Counted from the stretch's first letter, positions 7,385-15,146 are shown. The stretch: 19,066 bases of DNA from Cytophagaceae bacterium (GCA_947464365.1 CANHWS010000032.1:1-19066), one strand, 5' to 3'. Numbers and translations: made by a program. Notes: generated by a model from the sequence alone, not told the origin.

Positions 7385-8704
7385 CTAACCTCTTTTTGGT
7401 ATGGCTTCCCCATGCGGGTCTAGGTCTGGGAAGTTGAGCAGTTGCTCTAGGCGGGCCTCCAGCTCAGGCGTCAGGATGTGCTCGACGGTTTCGGCGTCGT
7501 CATGGACGTGGTCGGGGGCTAGGTTAAGCTCCGTTGTGAGGTAGAGCTCCCATAGCCGATGAAGCCGAACGATGCGCCTGCCCTGATTGGTTCCTTCCGG
7601 CGTCAGGATCCAGCCTAAGTCACTACTGCCAGCAGCGGGGCTCAACAGCTTGTCAGCCACCATTTGCCGCAACATTTTGTCCAGCGGTTTGCCACTAAAA
7701 GAGCGGCGATCTAGCAGGGTCTGGAGCGATCGGGGGGTATCAAAACGGCCATCTGTTTCTGCCAGCTGGTAGAAGGCCTTCAGGATATTCTCGCGCAGGA
7801 TCCGGATTTGATGGCGCCGTTGCAATCGAAACTCGGCAATCACCCCACGCCGAGGTGCAAACAAAATGCTCAGGATCGCGATTAGGGTGATTAGCAGGAC
7901 CATACATGGGCCAGTTGGCAAACCAGGTGCAAGGTAGGACACCATCGCACCACCAGCACCTGATACGAGCCCAAAGGTGGCAGCCAGCACCAACATCACA
8001 GGCAGGCTATGGGTCCAGTAGCGGGCTGCAGCGGCTGGGGTGATCAGCATGGCGGCCATCAGCACAACACCCACTGCCTGGATGCCCACCACGACGGCTA
8101 GCACGGTCATCGAGCTCAGGATGATTTCGTACAGCACCACAGGCATACCTAGGCTTTGGGCATATTGCCGGTCAAAACTCAGTAGGGTGAACTCCTTCAT
8201 CAGCAACAATACCATCAGGATCAGCGCCACTGCCAACGAGCCAAAAACATAGACATCTACCCCAATCAGGGCAGCCGCTTTGCCGAACAAAAACTTGTCC
8301 AAACCACTCTGGGCCGCATTGCCACTCTGCTGGATATGGGTCATGAGCAAGATCCCAAAACCAAAAAAGACGGATAGCACCACCGCAATGGCCGTATCCT
8401 CCTTTAGTTTGGTGTTGGCCTTGAGCCAACTCACGACCATGATGCTGAGCCATCCCGTCACAAACGCACCGATCAACAAAACAACAGGGTTCTTGGTACC
8501 ACCGATCATGAAAGCCAAACAGACACCCGGTAGGACGGCATGCGCAATGGCATCTGCCGCCAGGGTGGACTTGCGCAAGAAGGCAAAACAGCCCACCAAC
8601 CCAGCCGAGATCGAGAGCAAGGCCGTTGCTCCGATCACCCAGACGACATTGGCCTGGCGGAATAACAATAGGTCAAGAAGGGTGGTCTGGAGGTCTTGTT
8701 CCAT
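7385..8704 (-). CDS. troC: Metal ABC transporter permease fused to DtxR/MntR-like domains
   Basis: The start at 8704 (MEQDLQTTLLDLLLFRQ) is chosen because an in-frame ATG at 8827 lies inside the ATPase gene and adds 41 unlike residues. Residues about 10-288 of 439 are an ABC-3 permease (ZnuB/MntB/TroC family) with multiple TM helices. The stretch RKSTLAADAIAHAVLPGVCL near residue 45 is typical of the family. The remaining 150 residues are cytoplasmic and resemble a DtxR-family regulator: a winged-helix part (about 302-371) and the iron-dependent-repressor C-terminal domain (about 377-439). Aligned by eye with Bacillus MntR, the ligands H77, E99, E102 and H103 are kept as H382, E405, E408 and H409. 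D8 and E11 are replaced by N306 and K309. This probably allows metal-dependent gating or sensing. Permeases with such a C-terminal domain exist elsewhere. The symbol is a family assignment; the metal is not proven. Confidence 0.9.
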   Translation of the reverse strand: MEQDLQTTLLDLLLFRQANVVWVIGATALLSISAGLVGCFAFLRKSTLAADAIAHAVLPGVCLAFMIGGTKNPVVLLIGAFVTGWLSIMVVSWLKANTKLKEDTAIAVVLSVFFGFGILLMTHIQQSGNAAQSGLDKFLFGKAAALIGVDVYVFGSLAVALILMVLLLMKEFTLLSFDRQYAQSLGMPVVLYEIILSSMTVLAVVVGIQAVGVVLMAAMLITPAAAARYWTHSLPVMLVLAATFGLVSGAGGAMVSYLAPGLPTGPCMVLLITLIAILSILFAPRRGVIAEFRLQRRHQIRILRENILKAFYQLAETDGRFDTPRSLQTLLDRRSFSGKPLDKMLRQMVADKLLSPAAGSSDLGWILTPEGTNQGRRIVRLHRLWELYLTTELNLAPDHVHDDAETVEHILTPELEARLEQLLNFPDLDPHGEAIPKRG

Positions 8705-8750
8705 TGGGGGCGCAGGTGGTATTGGGGCCTGACTAGCTGATTGGGGGGTA

Positions 8751-9521
8751 TTATTGTTCGCGCAGGGGGAAAGCTTGTTTGTGTAGCTGCTCGCCAACTT
8801 GAGCCAGCATCGTAAGGCGGCCGCCATACGTTTTCTGGAGGTTTTCTGGGGTCAGCACCTCGGCAGCGGGGCCGTAAGCTGCTAGGTGGAGGTTCAGCAG
8901 CATGACCCAGTCGAAGTAAGTGCCTGCAGTCTGGAGGTCATGGTGGACGGCCACGACGGTTTTGCCAGCGGCACGCATTTCGTGCAGGACGCTTACAATG
9001 GCTTGCTCTGTTGCGGCATCGACCCCGGCAAAAGGTTCGTCCAAGATGTAGAAATCTGCTTTTTGGGCGAGGGCACGGGCCAAGAATACCCGTTGTTGTT
9101 GCCCACCGCTGAGCTGCGAGATCTGGCGTTTGGCAAAGGCCCCCATGCCCACTTGTTCGAGGCTCTGTGTCACGATGGCACGGTCTGCAGCACCAGGGCG
9201 CCGAAACACGCCGAGTTTACCATACCGCCCCATCATTACAACATCCTGCACCGAGGCCGGGAAGTCCCAGTCCACCGACTCGCGTTGGGGCACGTAGGCA
9301 ATGCGACCCCTGACTGCTTCTAAGGGTTGGCCAAATAGCCGCACATAACCGCTCGATAGTGGCAACAGCCCCATGATGGATTTCAGCAAGGTGCTTTTGC
9401 CTGCGCCATTAGGCCCAATGATGGCTGCCATTACCCCTTCGGGCAAGGACAGATCGATATCCCAGAGCACGGGTTTGCGGTTGTAGCTCACGGTTACATC
9501 ATGGACTTCGAGTGCGATCAT
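8751..9521 (-). CDS. troB: Metal ABC transporter ATP-binding protein (Mn/Zn/Fe type)
   Basis: This 256-residue nucleotide-binding subunit has all the catalytic motifs: Walker A GPNGAGKST at 36-44, Q-loop at Q79, signature LSGGQQQR at 137-144, Walker B YILDEP at 158-163 and the switch histidine at H194. The stretch VPQRESVDWDFP and then DVVMMGRYG after the Q-loop is characteristic of the Mn/Zn/Fe importer branch. It sits between the binding-protein gene (33-bp gap) and the permease gene (46-bp gap) and should be co-transcribed with both. It powers metal import from the inner face of the membrane. Whether the metal is Mn, Zn or Fe cannot be read from this subunit. Confidence 0.93.
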   Translation of the reverse strand: MIALEVHDVTVSYNRKPVLWDIDLSLPEGVMAAIIGPNGAGKSTLLKSIMGLLPLSSGYVRLFGQPLEAVRGRIAYVPQRESVDWDFPASVQDVVMMGRYGKLGVFRRPGAADRAIVTQSLEQVGMGAFAKRQISQLSGGQQQRVFLARALAQKADFYILDEPFAGVDAATEQAIVSVLHEMRAAGKTVVAVHHDLQTAGTYFDWVMLLNLHLAAYGPAAEVLTPENLQKTYGGRLTMLAQVGEQLHKQAFPLREQ

Positions 9522-9554
9522 GGTCTGGCTGGCTTTGAAGAGATGGATAGTGGA

Positions 9555-10538
9555 TTATCGAAGTGCGGTAATGATGGCATTGGTATTGGCCCGTACCATG
9601 CCTACGTAGGTGCCAGCGGGAGTCCCTGCCTCGCCCAATGCATCCGAATAGAGCGAAGGGCCTAGGTTCAGTTGCCAACCCTTGCTTTTGCAGCCTGCCA
9701 CGACGGCATCAATGGCTTTTTGCGGCACCGAGGTTTCGATAAAGACCGACTTAAGCTTTCGTTGCACCACAAAGTTGACCAAGGAGGTGAGGTCCTGCAG
9801 GCCATACTCCGCCTGTGTGCTGATGCCTTGCAGTCCACGGACTTCGACCCCGTAGGCACGGCCATAATAGCCAAAGGCGTCATGGGCGGTAACCAAAATG
9901 CGGTTTTCTGCGGGCATAGACTGCCAGCTGGCCCTCACCCATTGGTCTAGGCTGTCTAACTCGGCGCAATAGGTCTTGGTCCGCCCTAAGTAGTAATCTG
10001 CATTGACGGTGTCTTGTTCGGCAAGGGTCTGGCCGATGTGTAGCACGGCCTCACGCCAGAGCATAACGTCAAACCAGATATGCGGGTCGTAAGTGTTCTC
10101 AAATCCCTCGATCTGGCGCAGGCGATAGGGGGCGATGCCATCGCTAAGGGCCACGACAGGTTTGTGGTCCGCTAGGTTGTGGAGCACTTCGCCCATTTTG
10201 CCTTCCAGATGCAGGCCATTGTAGAAGATGAGGTTAGCATCGCTGAGTTTGCTGACATCTTGCTGGGATGCCTTGTAGAGGTGCGGATCGACCCCGGGGC
10301 CCATCAGCACACTCGGCACGATGCGGTTGCCCCCGATGTAAGAGACGGCATCGGCAATGATGCCTGTGGTGCTTAGGACTTTGAGTTTTTGCCCCTCGGC
10401 ACGCTCACCACCCGGTTGGTAGCGGCAGCTGGATAGCAACACCAATCCAGCAAGCAAGGCCATCATGATAGACCCAATCGCCTTTTGGCAATGGTAAAAT
10501 CTAGAGCTGGGCTTGGCTTGTGCGTTAGTGAATGCCAT
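9555..10538 (-). CDS. troA: Metal-binding lipoprotein of ABC importer (TroA/ZnuA/PsaA family)
   Basis: The start at 10538 (MAFTNAQAK) is supported by the promoter at 10586-10617, which would leave an upstream ATG at 10616 outside the transcript. The 327-residue product has a lipoprotein signal ending in LLAGLVLLSSC, so C38 is the likely lipidated residue. Four putative metal ligands are visible: H86 (VDPHLYK), H153 (DPHIWFD), H219 (TAHDAFGYY) and D299 (SLYSDALG). The spacings of 67, 66 and 80 residues nearly match the H68-H133-H199-D279 site known from Treponema TroA. A third histidine, rather than the Glu of PsaA-type Mn sites, and the absence of a His-rich loop argue for a TroA-like protein handling Zn and/or Mn. 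It captures metal in the periplasm and is the first gene of the operon. Confidence 0.92.
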   Translation of the reverse strand: MAFTNAQAKPSSRFYHCQKAIGSIMMALLAGLVLLSSCRYQPGGERAEGQKLKVLSTTGIIADAVSYIGGNRIVPSVLMGPGVDPHLYKASQQDVSKLSDANLIFYNGLHLEGKMGEVLHNLADHKPVVALSDGIAPYRLRQIEGFENTYDPHIWFDVMLWREAVLHIGQTLAEQDTVNADYYLGRTKTYCAELDSLDQWVRASWQSMPAENRILVTAHDAFGYYGRAYGVEVRGLQGISTQAEYGLQDLTSLVNFVVQRKLKSVFIETSVPQKAIDAVVAGCKSKGWQLNLGPSLYSDALGEAGTPAGTYVGMVRANTNAIITALR

Positions 10539-10585
10539 AGTTAGAGGCAATATTTTTGATGCCCGAAATAAATTTTTAGGCGCAC

Positions 10586-10617
10586 CAAAATTACAACGAT
10601 CAACCCTGACTTGCAAA
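10586..10617 (-). promoter_or_regulatory. Promoter of the metal ABC transporter operon
   Basis: On the minus strand a -33 TTTG (10617-10614) is followed after 20 bases by TAATTTTG (10593-10586), an exact match to the Bacteroidota consensus TTTG-N19-21-TAnnTTTG. Transcription should begin near 10580, giving a leader of about 40 bases to the ATG at 10538. This is the best-formed promoter I found in the window, and it also settles the start of the binding-protein gene. Confidence 0.65.
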
Positions 10618-10628
10618 CATAATTATGT
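10617..10628. promoter_or_regulatory. 12-bp palindrome at the -33 box, candidate operator
   Basis: ACATAATTATGT is a perfect 12-bp palindrome that begins at the first base of the -33 TTTG of the metal operon and extends upstream. A repressor or activator bound here would touch RNA polymerase at this promoter. The palindrome does not match a Fur or Zur box that I know well. Which regulator would bind is inference; a metal-responsive one is the natural guess from context. Confidence 0.4.
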
Positions 10629-10689
10629 GATAGGACGCCGACCAGTTATGCCACTCTCGATGTTGAATAGACAGTGTCTAATTGGTCTG

Positions 10690-11607
10690 TTAAAGGATGC
10701 CCCAAACCAGGCGCATACGGCCTCTAAAGTCAGCTTCTTGGTGATAGGTCACGAATCCTGCCTGTTGCAGCAAGGCCATTACTTCGGCGCAATAGCGTTC
10801 GTTACACTCCAGCCAAAGGCTGCCTCCAGGCACCAGCAGGTTTTGCGCATGGCGGACGATGTGGCGATAGAACAAGAGGGGATCCTCTTCTGGCACAAAT
10901 AGGGCCACCTTTGGCTCATGGTCCAGTACATTGCTAGCCATTTCGGCAGCCTCCGAAGGTAGGACGTAGGGTGGATTGCTGATGATCAGCGTCAACGAAG
11001 CAGGGGCAGCGATTGGCTCTTCAGTTAGGGCATCATGGCTCTGGATACTGATGTCGGCAGATAGCAATGCCGCATTGGCCTTAGCGATCTCGAGTGCCTT
11101 TTCGTCAAAGTCAGTGGCCAAGACGGTAAGCTGGGGAAACCGATGTTTGAGCGCAATCGGGATACAGCCTGACCCCGTACAGATGTCCAGCACTTTGATG
11201 GTAGTCGGGTCAAATCCTTTGTCCTTCCGGAGCAGGTCCATCAGCCGATTGTTGAGCCAGAGAGCAGCCTGTGTCACAATCTCTTCGGTTTCGGGCCTCG
11301 GTATCAAAACACCCGGCCTGACAGGTATCCTGAGGTCATCGAATGGCGCCCAGCCCAGAACGTATTGCCAAGGTTTTCCGGTGCGCAGTTCTGATATCCA
11401 GTTAGCCAACTGTGACTCCTGCGACGGGTCTATCTGGAGCGTGCGGTCTGCCAGCAGCGATGCCGAAGATTGTCCTGTGAGTTCTTCGAGCAAGATTTTG
11501 GCCAAATAGCCAGCCTCCTGGGCCTCGAATTGGGCCTTTGTATCATTGGCCATGAGCTCATTTGCAATGGTTTCGATCAGCTTACGGTACGGCATGGTAT
11601 TAGGCAA
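10690..11607 (-). CDS. prmC: Peptide chain release factor N5-glutamine methyltransferase PrmC (HemK)
   Basis: PrmC methylates the glutamine of the GGQ motif in release factors RF1 and RF2, using S-adenosylmethionine, to allow efficient translation termination. The 305-residue product has the usual helical N-terminal domain that binds the release factor, ending in IPRPETEE near residue 110. The SAM-binding motif LDICTGSGC is at 140-148 and the catalytic NPPY motif at 211-214. Length is normal for the family. The ATG at 11595 (MPYRKLIE) is an alternative start four codons in. It lies 80 bp downstream of the binding-lipoprotein gene on the same strand and could be co-transcribed with it. The metal operon promoter lies just past its stop. 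Confidence 0.95.
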   Translation of the reverse strand: MPNTMPYRKLIETIANELMANDTKAQFEAQEAGYLAKILLEELTGQSSASLLADRTLQIDPSQESQLANWISELRTGKPWQYVLGWAPFDDLRIPVRPGVLIPRPETEEIVTQAALWLNNRLMDLLRKDKGFDPTTIKVLDICTGSGCIPIALKHRFPQLTVLATDFDEKALEIAKANAALLSADISIQSHDALTEEPIAAPASLTLIISNPPYVLPSEAAEMASNVLDHEPKVALFVPEEDPLLFYRHIVRHAQNLLVPGGSLWLECNERYCAEVMALLQQAGFVTYHQEADFRGRMRLVWGIL

Positions 11608-11687
11608 GGTTTGGTGTTGGTAGTTTCAATAGGTGGAGCATTGGTCCAGATTGCTGCGATCAATCCGGTCAATTGTCGCCACCTGTA

Positions 11688-12731
11688 TTATTTGCTGGCT
11701 TCAGGATGAAGTAAGGCTTTCATCCGCTCGACACTCTGGAGGGCACGTGGTCCAGGGCGGGTGCTGATGTCGGCATCCAGTTTGTAGCATTGGTTTTTGC
11801 GGTAGGCCTTGATGGACCTAAGCTCGGGGTAGAAGTTGAAGAAACTACTGTCAAGCGAACGCATATCCCCACCAAAGATAACATCTGGGTTGAGTTTCAG
11901 GACATACTCGCGGGTGAGCTCGGGATAGGCCTTGGCAAATCGTTCGGTGATGGCATTGGCCCCACCAGCAAGGCGCAGTTGGTCGGTCATCATAGTTTCG
12001 CGGCCCCAGGCATAGATGGGTTTGTCGCTCACCAAGCTCAGTACGCGTGGTGTACTGCCTTCGCCATTGAGAGCGATTTCGTAGGTCTGCTGCACACGCC
12101 TCAAGCTGTCCGAAACCAGCCTAGCTCGCCTTTTATGACCAGTCAAGACCCCAATAGTGTCCATCGCTGCCCAAATATCCGCTAGGCGATCATACTTAAA
12201 AAAGTAGCACGAGATCTTGAGTCGCTCTAGCTGGGCCGCCGTCTCGAACGATACGATACCCTCTTCGGCAAGTACCAGTTCTGGTTTCAGCAAGATGATG
12301 CGCTCAAAGTCCACAGGATAGGTATTGACCTTAGGTTTGTTGGCTACCTTATCTGGTGGATAGTTGCAGGCATGGCTAACCCCGACGATCTCCGAGTCGG
12401 GCACGAGGGCGAAAAGCATTTCGGTCAGGGCGGCGCTAAGGGCCATAATGCGCAACGGTTGGCGACCAGGGATTACTTCGCCTGCTTTTTCAGATTCTTC
12501 AGGCACAAAGCGAAGCTCTAGTTTGCGGCCTAGCTTATCTATGACTTGGCGTGTGCTACTACCAGCAGGCTGATCTTGTGCACGGTATTGGCAGCCTACC
12601 ATCAATAGGGTCAATCCGATGGCACCGATGGACCAGGACCAGCTCAAGTGGGATTTGGTCTGGATGGACGACCATAATTGCTGCAAAATTTGCGGTGCTT
12701 TGGTGTCCTTGGCTTTCTGTGGTGTTGTCAT
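11688..12731 (-). CDS. BtuF/FecB-like periplasmic binding lipoprotein
   Basis: The start is taken at 12731 (MTTPQKAKDTK), giving 347 residues. The ATG at 12860 is unlikely because it lies inside the nrdB terminator hairpin; ATGs at 12782 and 12767 remain possible. A long basic N-region leads to a hydrophobic helix ending in IGLTLLMVGC, so C47 is the likely lipidated cysteine. From about residue 90 the protein matches the TroA-like helical-backbone binding proteins of ABC importers. HACNYPPDKV and then FERIILLKPELVLAEEG resemble cobalamin (BtuF-type) binders. The C-terminal half has the family stretch LRLAGGANAI and LKLNPDVIFGGD. The ligand could be a corrinoid or a siderophore. No permease or ATPase for it is in the window. 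Confidence 0.85.
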   Translation of the reverse strand: MTTPQKAKDTKAPQILQQLWSSIQTKSHLSWSWSIGAIGLTLLMVGCQYRAQDQPAGSSTRQVIDKLGRKLELRFVPEESEKAGEVIPGRQPLRIMALSAALTEMLFALVPDSEIVGVSHACNYPPDKVANKPKVNTYPVDFERIILLKPELVLAEEGIVSFETAAQLERLKISCYFFKYDRLADIWAAMDTIGVLTGHKRRARLVSDSLRRVQQTYEIALNGEGSTPRVLSLVSDKPIYAWGRETMMTDQLRLAGGANAITERFAKAYPELTREYVLKLNPDVIFGGDMRSLDSSFFNFYPELRSIKAYRKNQCYKLDADISTRPGPRALQSVERMKALLHPEASK

Positions 12732-12830
12732 GTCTGAATTTGGTAAGTGGAGGTTGGTAGGAGCCATGCTGAAGGCAACCATCAACCGTTGGGCTGCCTT
12801 GCTAGAATGCGGGGACAATATACATCCTGG

Positions 12831-12866
12831 GGCAAAACAAAAGCCCCTGCACTGGTGCAAGGGCTT
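12831..12866 (-). terminator. Rho-independent terminator of nrdB
   Basis: On the minus strand a stem of AAGCCC plus TGCA arms, with one mismatch, closes on a four-base loop (12841-12866). It is followed by TTTTGTTTTG (12842-12833). The position, 56 bp after the nrdB stop, fits. It separates nrdB from the binding-lipoprotein gene, which therefore needs its own promoter. Confidence 0.8.
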
Positions 12867-12921
12867 CTATAGAATCAGTCCGACAGATCATTGCCTCAGC
12901 TGGAGGCAGGGCCTTTTGGTA

Positions 12922-13920
12922 CTAAAAATCTTCATCAATCGAGAAGGCCTTGGTTGTTTCGACAACTTGGCCATTGACCCCAGCCTTGCGGTATTCGCCG
13001 ACACGTTTTTCGAAGAAGTTGGTTTTGCCTTGCAGCGAAATCATCTCCATGAAGTCAAACGGATTGGTGCTGTTGTAGTGTTTTGCATAACCTAGGGACT
13101 GCAACAAGCGGTCAGCTACAAACTCGATGTACTGTGCCATCAGTTTGGAGTTCATCCCGATCAGGTTCACTGGCAGGGCATCGATCACGAACTCTTGTTC
13201 GATTGCGACAGCATCCAGGATAATCTCCAACACGCGCTCTGGGCTGAGTTTGTTGTTGAGGTAGTTAGTGTAGAGCAAGCAGGCAAAGTCGCAGTGTAGG
13301 CCTTCGTCCCGGCTGATAAGCTCGTTGCTGAAGCTGAGGCCAGGCATCAGGCCGCGTTTCTTGAGCCAGAAGATGCTACAGAAAGATCCGCTGAAGAAGA
13401 TACCTTCCACGGCAGCGAAAGCTACTAGGCGCTCGGCAAAGTTTTCGCTGTTGATCCACTTGATGGCCCATTCGCCTTTGCGGCCTACTGCTGGCACGGT
13501 CTCGAGCGCATTAAAGAGGTGGTCCTTTTCTTTCGGATCCTTGATGTAGGTATCGATCAGGAGGGAGTAGGTCTCGCTATGGATGTTCTCCATCATGATC
13601 TGGAAGCCGTAGAAACACTTGGCTTCGCTGTGCTGAACCTCATGAAGGAAGTTAACAGCAAGGTTCTCGTTCACGATTCCGTCAGATGCAGCGAAGAAAG
13701 CCAACACATGCGAGATGAAGTGACGCTCTCCGTCATTGAGGTTCTCCCAATGGATCAGGTCTTGGGATAGGTCGATCTCTTCGGCAGTCCAGAAGCTAGC
13801 TTCAGCCTGTTTGTACATCTGCCAGATGTCATTGTGCTGGATGGGAAACAGGACAAAACGGTTTTTGTTTTCGGACAAAAGCGGCTCGGAGTGTAGCGTT
13901 AAGGTCTCGGCAGCTGACAT
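12922..13920 (-). CDS. nrdB: Ribonucleoside-diphosphate reductase beta subunit (class Ia)
   Basis: NrdB houses the dinuclear metal site and tyrosyl radical that start nucleotide reduction in the NrdA subunit. The 332-residue product is complete. Visible ligands include D80 (AASDGIVNE), E111 and H114 (MENIHSE), plus the Glu in FAAVEGIFF and the Glu and His in ISRDEGLH. Y118 is at the position of the mouse R2 radical tyrosine Y177; the D-E-H-Y spacings of 31, 3 and 4 are identical to mouse R2. The protein resembles eukaryotic R2 over most of its length, including EAKCFYGFQ and RDEGLHCDFACL. The C-terminal tail FSIDEDF corresponds to the NrdA-docking tail (FTLDADF in mouse). No nrdA is next to it. 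A terminator follows at 12831-12866. Confidence 0.97.
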   Translation of the reverse strand: MSAAETLTLHSEPLLSENKNRFVLFPIQHNDIWQMYKQAEASFWTAEEIDLSQDLIHWENLNDGERHFISHVLAFFAASDGIVNENLAVNFLHEVQHSEAKCFYGFQIMMENIHSETYSLLIDTYIKDPKEKDHLFNALETVPAVGRKGEWAIKWINSENFAERLVAFAAVEGIFFSGSFCSIFWLKKRGLMPGLSFSNELISRDEGLHCDFACLLYTNYLNNKLSPERVLEIILDAVAIEQEFVIDALPVNLIGMNSKLMAQYIEFVADRLLQSLGYAKHYNSTNPFDFMEMISLQGKTNFFEKRVGEYRKAGVNGQVVETTKAFSIDEDF

Positions 13921-13965
13921 GGGGCGAGGTGATGGTGATAAAGGCGATGTTGCGATATGGCTATT

Positions 13966-13980
13966 CTGACTATCAGTCAG
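13966..13980. promoter_or_regulatory. Inverted repeat upstream of nrdB
   Basis: CTGACT-ATC-AGTCAG is a perfect 6-bp inverted repeat with a 3-base spacer, about 46 bp upstream of the nrdB ATG. It may be an operator or a hairpin at the 5' end of the mRNA. I cannot name a factor and see no TAnnTTTG box near it. Confidence 0.3.
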
Positions 13981-14194
13981 TTAGGTCGTTATAAGATCAG
14001 GTAGGGTGGCTGAAGCCTCGGTGCATTACTTGGCTCAGCACCTACAAACTTCAGGAAAAAAACAACCCGTCTCACGTTAAGGTTTTATGTAATGCAAAAA
14101 AAGTCTGGTCAATCGGCCGAATAAGGCTCTGGCATTACTGTAGGCGGTTTACCTTGTGGATTATTTTAGTTTAGACCATGTCTGTGGACTCCGT

Positions 14195-14989
14195 ATGACA
14201 ATTACCTATCCATCCCGGACGTATTGGCTGCGTGCAGTTGCAATATTTTTCGGAATGCTAACATTGGGTTGGCTGGCCTTGGCTGGCTTTGACGGTACGC
14301 TAAAGGCGGAGGATAGCCCATGGTTCAAATCCGCCAAACTATCTGCCACGATGGCGGCTTTCAGCTGGTGCCTTGGTGCCTACCTGAGCTATTTGCCTTT
14401 TTATCAGCAACGGCTGACGGCTAGTGTGCTGGCTACCCTCGCCCTGCTGACCTCTGGTGGTGTATTTGTCTGGATGGTGGCAAGGCAAGTATTGCTGGAT
14501 GCTGTGCTGCCCCCGATTGTCTATGACCATACGGGGTTGATGCTCTACTACGTCAACAAGGGGGCTGTAATGCTGTTACTGGCTGTGGTGGCCTACCTCC
14601 TCTGGCAGCTTAACCGGACGGACCGCCGCAAACTATCATTGCCCTACTTATTTGGCATCAGATCTGGCCTAGCGCTTTTCTTGGCCAGTGGGCTGATGGG
14701 GCTTTTGGTCGGGCGAGGTACGCAAGGGCCTTATCCACCCTATACTTATGGCTTTGAGGGATTCCCTTTCTTCAACTGGCGTGTGCTGGACCTCAAGCTG
14801 CGAGGGATTTACTTCTTGGCCTCTCATGCGATTATCTATCTGCCGATTGTTGGCAATCTGCTAGGCCGTATCCAGGACCACAAGTATGTGCCGATGTCAA
14901 CGGGGTTTATAGCGGTCCTATCGATCATGCTGCTGATTTTGCTGGCGGTGGGCTGGGTGGCGCAGGTAACAGGTAGGGCGGTGATTTGA
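14195..14989 (+). CDS. Seven-TM membrane protein of unknown function
   Basis: I take the ATG at 14195 (MTITYPSRTYW). An in-frame GTG at 14156 would add 13 polar residues. The 264-residue product has about seven hydrophobic helices. Polar landmarks are DSPWFKSAKLSATMAAFSW before and in the second helix, YVNKGAVM in the fourth, FPFFNWRVLDLKLRG, and SHAIIYLPIVG in the sixth. The first and the last two recall a family of uncharacterised bacterial membrane proteins with NPWxKPxKF and FLNW...HFxGLHALQ motifs. That resemblance is from memory and unverified. It stands alone on the plus strand, divergent from nrdB, with no operon partner that suggests a role. Confidence 0.75.
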   Translation: MTITYPSRTYWLRAVAIFFGMLTLGWLALAGFDGTLKAEDSPWFKSAKLSATMAAFSWCLGAYLSYLPFYQQRLTASVLATLALLTSGGVFVWMVARQVLLDAVLPPIVYDHTGLMLYYVNKGAVMLLLAVVAYLLWQLNRTDRRKLSLPYLFGIRSGLALFLASGLMGLLVGRGTQGPYPPYTYGFEGFPFFNWRVLDLKLRGIYFLASHAIIYLPIVGNLLGRIQDHKYVPMSTGFIAVLSIMLLILLAVGWVAQVTGRAVI

Positions 14990-15133
14990 TTGACTTCATA
15001 GATCATATCGATGGGTTTACTGGTCTTGCCATCCCTATGCACCTTTGATGGTATAGACAGAATTGATAGTTAGTTGGTGGCCATGGTCCGGACCTATGTT
15101 GTTACCTTGCGGCGTCAATGCTCTATCTCTGAT

Positions 15134-15146
15134 GCGGGTACCCCGC
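15134..15146. terminator. Small GC-rich hairpin between two plus-strand genes
   Basis: GCGGG-TAC-CCCGC forms a strong 5-bp stem with a 3-base loop, about 145 bp after the membrane-protein stop. It is not followed by a T-run, so it is a poor intrinsic terminator and may have no function. Confidence 0.2.

Noticed and set aside
10538..10616. Upstream ATG at 10616 for the metal-binding lipoprotein
   Set aside because: It lies upstream of the promoter -7 box at 10593-10586, so it would not be in the transcript; the added residues do not belong to a signal peptide.
10669..10679. AGACA-G-TGTCT inverted repeat just after the prmC stop
   Set aside because: A one-base spacer cannot form a hairpin and there is no T-run, so it is not a terminator; as an operator it has no promoter close by.
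10976..11509. 177-codon reading frame antisense to prmC
   Set aside because: prmC is unambiguous by its SAM and NPPY motifs, and the opposite frame has no domain or start signal.
14023..14139. GCATTACT at 14023-14030 and 14132-14139, with GTAATGC at 14089-14095
   Set aside because: The copies are short and irregularly spaced, and the possible stem has a loop of about 36 bases; this is compatible with chance.
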